DNA of 64,000 nucleotides from Meandrina meandrites (lineage: Eukaryota; Cnidaria; Anthozoa; Scleractinia; Meandrinidae). A program made the translations under genes and the position numbers. Below the pieces are notes generated by a model that had not been told where the DNA came from, made no database searches, and saw nothing but the letters and a program-made list of their open reading frames with translations. The stretch lies in assembly GCA_963693305.1 (NCBI GenBank), contig OY855915.1, positions 12,805,840 through 12,869,839 on the forward strand. The letters run 5' to 3'. This document shows, one piece after another, positions 32,001 to 42,975 of the stretch; position 1 is the first letter of the stretch; every line of letters starts with the position of its first letter.

Positions 32001-32220
32001 TAGTCCTGTTTCCAACAACACTAAAACATAGAAAACATAAATAAATATTGAACGCTTTGTTCAAAAACATAATGACGATCGAACGATCAACATCTCCTAG
32101 CTTCTCCTTGGTCGGTTTATTAACTGCCAGTAACTGCGAGTCTTCCTTGGGCTATAAAAAAATAGCGCGTCAGCTAGCTCCAGGTCATAACCAGCTGCCC
32201 ACAACCACATGAGCGCAGCA
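32001..32220. other. No recognisable gene
   Basis: AT-rich sequence leading into the ribozyme-like motif. It may be the 3' untranslated part of a Penelope-like relic, but no coding portion is visible. Confidence 0.3.
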
Positions 32221-32225
32221 ATAAA

Positions 32226-32266
32226 AGCAACTGACGAAGGTTTCGACTTCCGAAACCGGTCTTGCT
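32226..32266 (+). ncRNA. Candidate minimal hammerhead ribozyme motif
   Basis: Order: AGCAA, CTGACGA, 14 nt, GAAA, CCGGT, C, TTGCT. AGCAA/TTGCT would form stem I; CTGANGA and GAA are the conserved core; ACC/GGT would be a very short stem III, with cleavage after the C at 32,261. Penelope-like elements are known to carry minimal hammerheads with short stem III. Against it: stem II (32,238-32,251) pairs poorly, and GGTTTCG/CGAAACC could form a competing hairpin. Confidence 0.35.
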
Positions 32267-32532
32267 GTTCTAAATCAAAGGACTCTATGAGGCCACGACT
32301 GTTTTTTTAAGCGATGACGTCTCGTTTAATGTGTTCGTGCGAGTTCTTGTCACTTTTATTTAACAAGAAGCTTAGAAGCTTATAATCGGGTGGTTTAACA
32401 TGAACTCTTTTCTTTTGCTAAATAACTGAAACTCGGAAAATGAATTATGCAACAAGAACCTACTTGTAAAACCAAACACCTCGACAAATAAATTTGAACA
32501 AATTAGTAGAAATAATATACACACTGCGGTGA

Positions 32533-33811
32533 CAAAAGACGTTTGCTTCTCGTTTCCGGTTTGGCAATAGACTCTGGCGCTCTGGCGCGTCGCGCTCTGT
32601 GAGCTCGACTTGTATGCAAGTCTAAGTATCGGTCAAATATGAGTTGAGTTGAAACTCGAGATGATAAAAAACTTATCAATCAACTTTTCTTATGATCATG
32701 AAAGAAAAATTACTTTTTCGTTTTGAGAACACACCTTGCAATTTACCCTGAAGATCGTCTTAAACATTGAAATGCAGTCCAATTTAAATTGTGCCAGAGA
32801 AGCGGAAAACCTGGGACAAGACCCGACAGTATCTCTATATGATTATATGAAAAGGACGGGGAAGTTCGTCGGAGAATTTGATCTACTGATTCTACTCCTG
32901 TAAAGGATAACATTACAAACAATACAGCAAAGTTGATACTAGGTAAAAAAGTAGACTTTGTTTCTTGAAAGCCCCGGAGACCTTTTGGGACCGCAAAGCC
33001 ACTTTTAGTTATCTGTATTTTTAAAACAGAGAAGTGTATAGGCCTGAAACTTTGTTTGAAGAGAACTTCTGTTCATATTAAAAAAATATCATAGATTAGA
33101 CACCTCTGTAATCATGAGGTTTAAGATTTTGCTATGGCTTTCCGGGTGCGAAAACTTTTCAGGACCTTCGAGAAACGGACCCCAGAATTGATATAGCACG
33201 GCTGCAACCGTGGACAGCTGTCGTGTTGGTGTCTCTCTAAGTCTACTTTTCCACGTAGTATTAGTCTACTGTATTATTTGTAATGTTATTTTATTTTTTC
33301 GGCTGATAGAATCTTTTGTATATCCCACGTTAGCAGCATTATCGTTGGCGGTCCCTTGCTGTTTTGAGTTTTACTTTTCCCGTAAAGGATGGCAATCTGG
33401 GCGTGGCTCAACTTTTTTTTTTTAGCCCCCAAGCTAGAGATACCATTTAAAAACACAGACAATCCAAATAAGAGCTACAGTCACTTTAAATGGATAAAAA
33501 CATTGGCAACATGTCCTTAAAACCAAAAGAAGATGTCTGTTGGGACCATTCATATGACAGTCTCTTGCGGGGGGGGGGGGGGGGGGGGGGGGGTTACTAG
33601 AAATAGAGAAATAAGATCTTTAAATTGAAGTTAGAACAATACAATTAGTTATTAAGAACAAAAACAAAATCTTACCACTAGAAATCGGGGATACTAATTT
33701 CAGTCCCTTCATAAATAAATATTTCGCTGAGTATGTAGGCTGTCTTTGTTTGCGTGACATTTCATCTGAACGCTTGTGTAAACAACAGCTGAACTCATTA
33801 ATTAACTCATT
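32533..33811 (+). repeat. Tandem segmental duplication, copy 1
   Basis: GACGTTTGCTTCTCGTTTCC through CATTAATTAACTC repeats almost base for base at 35,325-36,595 (period 2791). Differences I noted are single bases and the length of a G run (33,569-33,592 here). Both copies contain an identical 71-codon frame, which I do not treat as coding. Confidence 0.85.
33569..33592 (+). repeat. Long poly-G tract
   Basis: An uninterrupted G run, longer than the equivalent run at 36,360-36,380 in the sister copy. Likely quadruplex-forming and slippage-prone. Confidence 0.8.
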
Positions 33812-34675
33812 TTCTTTGAATGCGTTGTTTTTAAATTTTCCGTAATGGCTTTTATCGCCTTTCAACAAGATTTCACTAATAATTTCTAGATGCAAGAAGG
33901 CAGATGAATACTTTTTTTCAATCTAAAATTATCATCGTTCTTGAATTACTTTTCGAGTGGAGTCGGCGAGTTGCGAACGACACGTTTTATAATTATCAGT
34001 AATTTAGTTTACTGCACGGTTTCAATACATACATTTTTCGGTTCAAAATAAGTTTTATGCGATTCGCACTTACTTTTTACCATCAGTCAGATTGCGTTAT
34101 TCAAATTAAACTTGGGAGAAATCCAAGACAATAATGAATGCGGGAAAGCCCCGGGAAAGCCCCGGGAAAACAATTTGATTAGTGAACTTGTTTTGTTTTG
34201 ACTCGTTGTGTATCCATTCTGTGTGGCAAAGCTGAAACAAAACAACAAATATCCAGATATTTACTAAATAATGCTAATCAACTATTTTCAATTGTGTGCA
34301 AATCAAGCGAATACAGCAACTGAGGTCCAGTCGAACACAAATAGCGCGCGAAAAGTGTGAAAAATAGCGTTACCTTTGCCCGCAGTTCAGTCGAACGCCA
34401 TGCAAATATAAAGATTAATGAAAGTCAAGTATTTAGCATGCGTGATGCTTTCTTTGTGGCGTCTCGTGGGCAGTTCATTTCCCGGGTTCACGTCCAACTT
34501 AACATTAACTCCCTCCAAAACTTCGGATTTTCCGAACACCCTCGAAAACTTCCGAAAGCGCTGACACGAGTTATCACGGAAATTGACGTCCCAATCGGGA
34601 AAATTGCACGATCGCAATATGTGGATTTTCACACTTCGTGTGAAAGTCCACATAAAAACGGAAAAATTTTAATTT
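33812..34675. other. No recognisable gene; segment missing from the second duplicate
   Basis: Contains a repeated GGGAAAGCCCC at 34,141-34,170 and an unidentified plus frame at 34,357-34,677. About 0.96 kb from 33,812 on is absent from copy 2. Confidence 0.4.
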
Positions 34676-34709
34676 AATTAATTAATTAATTCTATTTTAT
34701 TTCATTTAA

Positions 34710-34753
<44 letters not shown>

Positions 34754-34756
34754 TTC
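34676..34756. repeat. AATT and ATT microsatellites
   Basis: (AATT)n near 34,672-34,690 then about 12 ATT units at 34,716-34,755. Confidence 0.85.
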
Positions 34757-35324
34757 GTTTTAGTGTGTATAGGTCGTTTATCTTTATCTATGACAGTGAT
34801 GTAATGCAATGTATGGAGTGTAGCGTATGCAACGTAGTCAGTAATGTCAATCGATGTGTGTATGTAAAGATGTTAAAATTAAAAAAAAAAGACAATAAAA
34901 AAAACTTTAATAATATTCAGGAATATTGTTTATCTAGTATCTAATAAAATCTAACAATACTAATAATTAATAACAAAGAGATGAGGCTGCGGGAAAAAAA
35001 ATAAAATGCTAGTAAAGAAAACGTTTCTCACAGCCAACGTTTTCATTAAAGGCTTGCTTTAAATCACCAATTAACAATGTTTCCTTAATTTTACAATGTA
35101 TATCTGACCGACCAGTTGCTAAGATATCAAAATTGTCCCATTTATTTTTTTCCCGCAGACTCATCTGTTTGTTATTAATTATTAGCATTGTTAACTATCA
35201 TCGTTCATTTAGAACTCAACTAAAAGTAACAATAAAAATAAAAGTGGGTCCGCAATGCGTACATATGTGGACTTTCATTTGCTTTCGATAACAAATGAGT
35301 AGATGAGCCAACGTTAGACCTTTT
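34757..35324. other. No recognisable gene
   Basis: 34,777-34,935 is repeated at 36,597-36,755 at the end of duplicate copy 2. The rest is AT-rich. Confidence 0.4.
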
Positions 35325-36755
35325 TAAAGACGTTTGCTTCTCGTTTCCGGTTTGGCAATAGACTCTGGCGCTCTGGCGCTTCGCGCTCTGTGAGCTCGAC
35401 TTGTATGCAAGTCTAAGTATCGGTCAAATATGAGTTGAGTTGAAACTCGAGATGATAAAAAACTTATCAATCAACTTTTCTTATGATCATGAAAGAAAAA
35501 CTACTTTTTCGTTTTGAGAACACACCTTGCAATTTACCCTGAAGATCGTCTTAAACATTGAAATGCAGTCCAATTTAAATTGTGCCAGAGAAGCGGAAAA
35601 CCTGGGACAAGACCCGACAGTATCTCTATATGATTATATGAAAAGGACGGGGAAGTTCGTCGGAGAATTTGATCTACTGATTCTACTCCTGTAAAGGATA
35701 ACATTACAAACAATACAGCAAAGTTGATACTAGGTAAAAAAGTAGACTTTGTTTCTTGAAAGCCCCGGAGACCTTTTGGGACCGCAAAGCCACTTTTAGT
35801 TATCTGTATTTTTAAAACAGAGAAGTGTATAGGCCTGAAACTTTGTTTGAAGAGAACTTCTGTTCATATTAAAAAAATATCATAGATTAGACACCTCTGT
35901 AATCATGAGGTTTAAGATTTTGCTATGGCTTTCCGGGTGCGAAAACTTTTCAGGACCTTCGAGAAACGGACCCCAGAATTGATATAGCACGGCTGCAACC
36001 GTGGACAGCTGTCGTGTTGGTGTCTCTCTAAGTCTACTTTTCCACGTAGTATTAGTCTACTGTATTATTTGTAATGTTATTTTATTTTTTCGGCTGATAG
36101 AATCTTTTGTATATCCCACGTTAGCAGCATTATCGTTGGCGGTCCCTTGCTGTTTTGAGTTTTACTTTTCCCGTAAAGGATGGCAATCTGGGCGTGGCTC
36201 AACTTTTTTTTTTTAGCCCCCAAGCTAGAGATACCATTTAAAAACACAGACAATCCAAATAAGAGCTACAGTCACTTTAAATGGATAAAAACATTGGCAA
36301 CATGTCCTTAAAACCAAAAGAAGATGTCTGTTGGGACCATTCATATGACAGTCTCTTGCGGGGGGGGGGGGGGGGGGGGGTTACTAGAAATAGAGAAATA
36401 AGATCTTTAAATTGAAGTTAGAACAATACAATTAGTTATTAAGAACAAAAACAAAATCTTACCACTAGAAATCGGGGATACTAATTTCAGTCCCTTCATA
36501 AATAAATATTTCGCTGAGTATGTAGGCTGTCTTTGTTTGCGTGACATTTCATCTGAACGCTTGTGTAAACAACAGCTGAACTCATTAATTAACTCTTAAA
36601 TCTTTATCTATGACAGTGATGTAATGCAATGTATGTAGTGTAGCGTATGCAACGTAGTCAGTAATGTCAATCGATGCGTGTATGTAAAGATGTTAAAATT
36701 AAAAAAAAGAGACAATAAAAAAAACTTTAATAATATTCAGGAATATTGTTTATTT
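35325..36755 (+). repeat. Tandem segmental duplication, copy 2, with internal deletion
   Basis: Matches 32,533-33,811 and then, without a gap, 34,777-34,935. It has therefore lost (or copy 1 has gained) about 965 bp. The near identity implies a recent event or an assembly of two haplotypes. Confidence 0.85.
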
Positions 36756-37606
36756 CATTCATATTGTCAGTAATATTATTAATAATCATAAATATGCCAT
36801 GAATTTTCATTAAATTTCGCAACTGCCGTTATTTTTTCCTGTTAGGACGACTTGTGGTTTCTTTTACACTGTACGCCTGCAAACAAAAGAAAAGTAGACC
36901 TTCACCTTCTTAATTGCACTGAAATTACGTAACCGAAAACTCAACACAATTTTCTAAATGCCTCGAAAGTGGATACCTTATTTGCCGCAGAAGATCAAAA
37001 GCCAAAACGCATCAGTGACACTATTCTCTGTGAAAGAAAATAAACACTTATCCACTTACCTTCACGTTTGTTGTCCGGAACAGTCCTTGAATTGGTAAAT
37101 ATACTGCTGTAGATTATTAGACTCTTTTCAGATCAACGCAACTCAAACGGGCAAAAAGCACAGCGAACGAAAACATCACACTGGCATCAACCACGAAACT
37201 GCTGCATCGTTAACATCTGTCATAAAGTATTGGTCTTCAACATCTTCAAGGCAGGTCGCTGCTTCGCACTCGATCGCACGGAGCTATAAATCATTTTACG
37301 AATACGTATTAAATTTTACGATTTGAACTCATTCCGACTCCACCGCTTAAATAGCACCAAAATAAAGATTTTACACTAAACAAACAACGTAGTCTTCGTA
37401 AGTTATAGCTCCGCACGTTAAATAACACCAAAATAAAGACTAAACAAACAATGGAACATTCTTAAAATTCTAAATAAGTAAATTATTCATAGCTCCTCGC
37501 GAGTAACGTGATTTCAACTCCGGCCAAATGCGTATTTTAAGATCTGCGACGACGAAAACACGCAATGTGCATTTTAAGAACCGTGCGGGCCCCAGGGCCC
37601 ACCCGG
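36756..37606. other. No recognisable gene; short tandem of AACACCAAAATAAAG
   Basis: AGCACCAAAATAAAGA and AACACCAAAATAAAGA with CTAAACAAACAA recur 60-70 bp apart at 37,350-37,450. Otherwise featureless. Confidence 0.35.
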
Positions 37607-37981
37607 TTAACAAGTGACGAATTAAATCGTCGAAGTCGAACGTGCATCACTTTTAAAGATCTATACGGATTTACGTTGTTTTTCATTTTGTTTTGCATTG
37701 GTTGTAAAAGAAGCAAGCTCCAAGCAGACAAATTCAAGTTTGCGTGCTTTCGTGCTAGCGTGTGTACATTCTTTTCCCTGTACAGCGTGTACGATTGACG
37801 TTCAATTTCCTGAATGTGTTTTGATAGTGCCATGAGCATGATAAGTTTGATCTTGCATTCTTTGATTGCTGTGAAGATTAAGCGTCGCATAAAATTTATT
37901 TTGAAATCGGCTGCGTTGATCTTTGTCGCGTGACACTAATCTTCTGTCAGCTAGCGATTACACAAACTTCGCTTTCAAGTC
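37607..37981 (+). repeat. Direct repeat, copy 1 (about 370 bp)
   Basis: AACAAGTGACGAATTAAATC through CGATTACACAAACTTCGC matches 38,510-38,862. It has 25-30 extra bases in the middle (CATGATAAGTTTGATCTTG). Confidence 0.85.
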
Positions 37982-38509
37982 TGATTTTGTGGTGAACTCA
38001 ATGGCACGTGGAACGACTTTTTGGTGGAATTCGATTGCGTGTATATCTGGATAACTTTGGGGGCAGGTTGTTTTCTATGTATTTTTCTATTCGTGTTTGA
38101 AAACATATGATCACTTTTAACGATCCGCGCATCGTCTTTTATTTTAATATGCCTTTAAAATATGACTTTGCCTGTCTTCTGCGACCGCTATTTTGGTTGC
38201 TTATACTGTGAGTTTTGTTGTTCCTCTTTTACTTGCGGTAGGGTCCTCTGGGTTTTGGGATAGGTAGTCTTCTGCTAGGAATAAATCTCGCTCCAGATTT
38301 TATCTCGTCGTTGAAACTCGAGTGTTCTCCGCTGCGACCTGTGCTGATGATTTTGCTTGCATGCGATGAACATTTATCTGTTGTGGGTTATAAAACTCAG
38401 CAAGGGTACTTCTTAACTCCGAGGCCTATAAAAGGTGTTTGAAATGCGTTGATTTAGGTTGTCGCTGTGAAGCACACGATGTAATTGTTCCTTCTTGTCG
38501 CTTCTATTT
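37982..38509. other. No recognisable gene
   Basis: Spacer between the two direct repeats; no coding signal. Confidence 0.4.
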
Positions 38510-38862
38510 AACAAGTGACGAATTAAATCGTCGAAGTCGAACGTGCATCACTTGTAAAGATCTATACGGATTTACGTTGTTTTTCATTTATTTTGTTTTG
38601 CATTGGTTGTAAAAGAAGCAAGCTCCAAGCAGACAAATTCAAGTTTGCGTGTTTTCGTGCTAGCGTGTGTACACTCTTTTCCCTGTACAGCGTGTACGAT
38701 TGACGTCAATTTCCGGAATGTGTTTTGATAGTGCCATGAGCCGTGAGATTGCTGTGAAGATTAAGCGTCGCATAAAATTTATTTTGAAATTGGCTGCGTT
38801 GACCTTTGTCGCGTGACACTGATAATCTTCTGTCAGCTGGCGATTACACAAACTTCGCTTTC
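38510..38862 (+). repeat. Direct repeat, copy 2
   Basis: See copy 1. The period is about 905 bp, with a few substitutions and one internal deletion. Confidence 0.85.
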
Positions 38863-39685
38863 AATTTCGCTTTCACCGTCACATGCAAACTTAAGAAAAT
38901 TCTGTTGATTTTTCTATAGGGCAGAAACAACATACACCTGATTTAAGGTAAAACAAAAATAAAATATGTTCCCAATCGATTTTCAAATTATCATCACATA
39001 TCCATCAAAACAAAACCATCAGCGCCTAAAGTACAATGGTCTGTCATCGGTCTTAATAAACCGCAACGTCAAACTGAGAGTAGCGTTACATGTAGGTCTG
39101 CCAACCATCTGTCAACGGCCTTTTGTTTACATCTGATCGACTGAAGGAATGAAGGATGGATGGCTTCAAATCGCCACTCAATCCGTAACTCCCGTTTTGC
39201 ATACGCAAAAACAGTCGTGAAAAGGTGCTTATGTCCAATTCTGACGACAACAAAGTCGTCGCCATGCTCGCAAAAATTCGAGACTGCCAAGCACCAGCGA
39301 TCTGTCCGATCAATAAACTCGCATATATCTATTTTAACCCTCAGATTGTCATTTATCAGAAGGAAAGGTTAAAAAAGACTCTTTGGTCAGAGCAAAAATT
39401 CCTTCACGCAAATAACAAAATTTGGAGGTTATATACAGTAAGGGCCGAGTGACAATATTACAACACCAATCGACACGTGAAGATTCTTTCAAAATACGCA
39501 TTTTTGGATACAGTAAAACCCCACGTATAAGAACCTGGATTTTTTTTTAATTTAGCCGTTACAGGTTCTTATATAAATGGTACTTAAAGCAAATTTAGAC
39601 TACCAAGGTTCTTAAAATAGGTTCTTATATTTTGATATGAATTTCATTTAAATATATTATAAACATCATCTCATAATACAATACC
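38863..39685. other. No recognisable gene
   Basis: Overlapping short frames on both strands at 39,069-39,450, none recognised. Confidence 0.35.
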
Positions 39686-39745
39686 GATATGTCGACCGAT
39701 ATATCGACCGATATATCGACCGAGGCAACCCACAGTAAACATGAT
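39686..39745 (-). repeat. Terminus related to the GTCGGTCGATA element
   Basis: CCGATATGTCGACCGATATA, then ATCGACCGAGGCAAC and CACAGTAAACA: the reverse complement of the left end at 31,100-31,140. Confidence 0.6.
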
Positions 39746-39875
39746 CCAACATTTTTTCTGGGCTTCATAACCATTCCTTCTTATAACTATGTAATCAGTT
39801 ATCACCTTATAACATCTGTCACAATTTCGCTTGAAAAGATAATTTGCTGGCCGCATAATGAGGGTCTGGATGGGG

Positions 39876-39975
39876 TTAACTGACAACTGACAAATGGCCA
39901 AAATTTTAACTGACAACTGACATATCGCCTAAAATTTAACTGACAACTGACATTTGTAGTGAGTTTTTCTGGCAA
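39876..39975 (+). repeat. 30-bp tandem repeat (TTAACTGACAACTGACA)
   Basis: Three close units at about 39,876, 39,906 and 39,936, then a diverged fourth (CTGGCAACTGACAAA). Confidence 0.75.
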
Positions 39976-40249
39976 CTGACAAAAGACTGGTTGTCCACAA
40001 AACACCGTTGTAAATAACATTGTATGACTCTTTTCGTCCAACAAATGCACGTTTTATGCTAAATCTTAGCAGCAGGACGGTAGAGTGTCATATTTCGTTA
40101 ATAATTTACCGTATGACCCATAACCTGATTGAAAATTAAACTTGAGGAAATACATATATTTTTTGTTTTTGCAATGTAGCTTCTCACACAGTAGTTTTAT
40201 TATCGCTACTCCTTTCTCAATAAGTACCTGTAATAGACCCGTGAGCCCG

Positions 40250-40428
40250 AGTGCAATATTCCTTTCCGATTTAATATTTCATCACCCTATACACACTAAA
40301 AGAGCTATTCCATTCAGCCTAGCTCTCCGACTTCGTCCTATCTGTTCCTCTGACGAGACTTTTAAACAACGTACTAATGAACTCAAATCTTATCTTAACA
40401 AACGTGGAAATAATCTGTCGTTCCTTAA
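40250..40428 (+). pseudogene. Penelope-like element reverse-transcriptase C-terminal part, 5' side of an insertion
   Basis: In the plus frame: HTKRAIPFSLALRLRPIC, then SSDETFKQRTNELKSYLNKR and GNNLSFL up to the TTAA at 40,425. IPFSxALRLRxICSxxxxF followed by L-x-x-x-L-x-x-R-G is the conserved segment after the palm in Penelope-like reverse transcriptases. The frame continues after the insertion at 42,271. Upstream palm motifs are absent, so it is 5'-truncated. Confidence 0.65.
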
Positions 40429-42266
40429 GGTGGCTCGACCCAGTATTTTCATTAGACCACCTTCCGTCTTTGATCCTTCCATTCCAAAACAGCTCGATTC
40501 CAATTCCATATCCATTATAACACATGGATTACATATAGACTGAACCACAAGATGATATCAACTTTTCGGAGATCGGATGGGATATCACGTGGTAATGACG
40601 TCACAATTGTTTTAGCTCTGAATCAAATTTTAGCCCATATCCGCATTTTCTCTAGAAATGCTTTACGCTACTTATACCTTGGGTGTTCGCCTTCTGCTGA
40701 GCGGAGTTTCATGAAAATCGATAAGAGGAATTTTGAAATATTTTGGAATTTCTTTAGAAAGGGCATAATTTATGCGTAAAATGAGCTTATACTTCATATA
40801 AACAATTTTGCTACTTCTTGGATGTTCACTGAAAGTTTTTACCACTCATTCTTGAACAAATGCCTTGTACACCATCTCCAAACTGCTAGACTCAAGTAGA
40901 CTTACGCGATTTCGAAAAAACATGAAAATATATTCATCAGGGTGAAACTCAATGTTGAGCTTTGTCACAATTGCTAAGGGTTCTTTCACGAAAACAGCGA
41001 TTTTTTTAAAATTCGTCGATAAATTTTTTTAAAATTTTTTCAGGGCTGCAATTGATCAATGCACTACACAATCCCTGAATTTCATGTACATTGAAAACTT
41101 CTAAGGGTTACTAATATAAACGCAAAGTTGGGTAAATATTGAAGCGATGTCATAGTTTTGGATAATTTTGTCCTCTGGGATTTCCTATTGTCTCGAGCTT
41201 AGCATAACATCGAATTCTTGTGCACCACGCGTGAAATAGCCACGCTTGGCTGTCCCCCGAAATCTTTCCGAAGTCTTTCCGAACTATAGCAAGATGTTCG
41301 GAAAAAAATGGAAAACAAGCTGTCACGTATCAGCTTTACTACTGTAGTCTTGGTTGAAATGAGTGCTAGCTTTCAACATGCAGTCGTTTTCTTTAGGAAT
41401 GTGTTACATCACTCACTAAAGAATTACCATATTTCGGAAAGATTTCGGGGGACAGCCACGCGTGGCCATTTCACGCGTGCTGTACAGGAATTCAATGTTG
41501 TGCTAAGCTCGAGACAATAGGAAATCCCAGAGCACAAAACTATGATATCGCATCAATATTTACCCAAATTTGCGTTCATATTGGACAACCTTAAAAGTTT
41601 TCAATGTACATGAAATTTAGGGATTGTGGAGTGCACGGATCAATTGCAGCCCTGAAAAATTTTAAAAAAAATTTATCGACGAATTTTAAAAAAATCGCTG
41701 TTTTCGTGAAAGAACCCTTAGAAATTGTGACAAAACTCAACATTGAGTTTCACCATGATGAATATATTTTCATGTTTTTCGAAATCGCGCAAGTCTACTT
41801 GAGTATAACGGTTTGGGTATGGTGTACAAGGCATTTGTTCAAAGAATTATTGGTAAAAACTTTCAGTGAACATCCAAGAAGTAGCAAATTTGTTTATATG
41901 AAGTCTAAGCTCATTCTACGCATAAATTATGCCCTTTCTAAAGAAATTCCAAAATATTTCAAAATTCCTCTTATCGATTTTCATGAAACTCCGCTCAGCA
42001 GAAGGCAAACACCCAAAGTATAAGTAGCGTAAAGCATTTCTAGAGAAAATGAGGATATGGGCTAAAATTTGATTCAGAGCTAAAACAATTGTGACGTCAT
42101 TACCACGTGATATCCCATCCGATCTCCAAAAATTTGATATCATCTTGTGGTTCAGTCTATATGTAATCCATGTGTTATAATGGATATGGAATTGGAATCG
42201 AGCTGTTTTGGAATGGAAGGATCAAAGATGGAAGGTGGTCTAATGAAAATACTGGGTTGAGCCACC
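40429..42266. mobile_element. 1.84-kb palindromic DNA transposon with TTAA target duplication
   Basis: TTAA at 40,425-40,428 and 42,267-42,270. The ends GGTGGCTCGACCCAGTATTT and its near-complement open arms of about 849 and 833 bp (40,429-41,277 and 41,434-42,266) around a 157-bp loop. Arms are highly similar; mirror-image frames at 40,552 and 42,143 result from this and are not genes. No transposase. A second TTAA element with GGTGGCTCGACTGG ends lies at 53,555-54,100. TTAA targets suit Kolobok or piggyBac enzymes. Confidence 0.85.
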
Positions 42267-42270
42267 TTAA

Positions 42271-42605
42271 TCAAGAAATAAAACGCGTACATAACATCAC
42301 ACGTACTAATGCACTTAACCCCAAAGACACTCCCACTACTAATTAGCCCCAACGGGTACCCCTTGTTATAACATATCATCCAGCCCTTCGTTACGTTTCA
42401 TCCATTTTTTACAAACACTTCAACATTTTATCTTCATCTCCCCGTTGCAGTAACGTTTTCAAAGCTAAACCTCTTGTTGCTTTCCGACGGTCTAACAACC
42501 TCAGCAACTTATTAGTTAGTGCTAAACTTCGGAAACCAGCCACCATTACAAACCAACCCCGCGGTTCTTTCCGTTGCGGAAAAAACTGCCTTACATGCAA
42601 CTACA
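42271..42605 (+). pseudogene. Penelope-like element, 3' side of the TTAA insertion
   Basis: Resumes QEIKRVHNITRTNALNPKD, hits TAG in the TPTTN-stop-PQRVPL stretch, then reads LVITYHPALRYVSSIFYKHF, SSSPRCSNVFKAKPLVAFRR and GSFRCGKNCLTCNYI. The RCGK-x-C-x-x-C motif is the cysteine pair that precedes the GIY-YIG domain in this family. The sequence breaks off at about 42,605, where Polinton-related sequence starts, so the nuclease is missing. Confidence 0.7.
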
Positions 42606-42975
42606 TAAACGTCAGTTGAAAGACATCTTGTTTAAAGGTGCAGTCGATATCCTCTGCGAGTTCTTTGTCATTCATGCCCTTTTGTTCTTTTTTCATGAAA
42701 TCTTTCTTTGTATTCCGTGTCTTCTTTGTAGGTGAATCCGTACCAGAGCGGATTTTTCCATTTGATTCAGCTGAAGTATCATCGTTTAAAATGTAGTCAA
42801 TATCCTCTGCTAGTTCTTCGTCATCCATGTTCGTTTGTGCTTTTGTGGAATATTTCCTGGGACGCTGCGCCTTTTTCGTGGGTGAGACTGTAACCTCGGA
42901 GACTTGTTCATTAGATTCAGTTGTACCGATATCATCACTCAAAATATAATCGATGTCTTCCGCTAGTTCCCTGCT
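42606..42975 (-). pseudogene. Acidic triple-repeat frame in the Polinton block
   Basis: On the minus strand three copies of an ELAEDIDYIL-x-DD motif (the last decayed to ELAEDIDCTF) are spaced about 50 residues, each followed by Ser/Thr then SPTKK and basic residues. Composition suggests a nuclear or virion-associated linker protein, but I do not recognise the family. The nominal ATG at 43,005 lies in antisense integrase sequence, so the 5' end is lost at a junction near 42,975. Confidence 0.4.

Noticed and set aside
33210..33425. 71-codon hydrophobic protein present twice (also 36,001-36,216)
   Set aside because: Identity reflects a recent tandem duplication. The shared block with the foldback core is noted as a finding, but coding is unsupported.
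40552..40779. 75-codon protein with a mirror copy at 41,916-42,143
   Set aside because: Lies in the two arms of the palindromic TTAA element; mirrored by structure, with no homology recognised.
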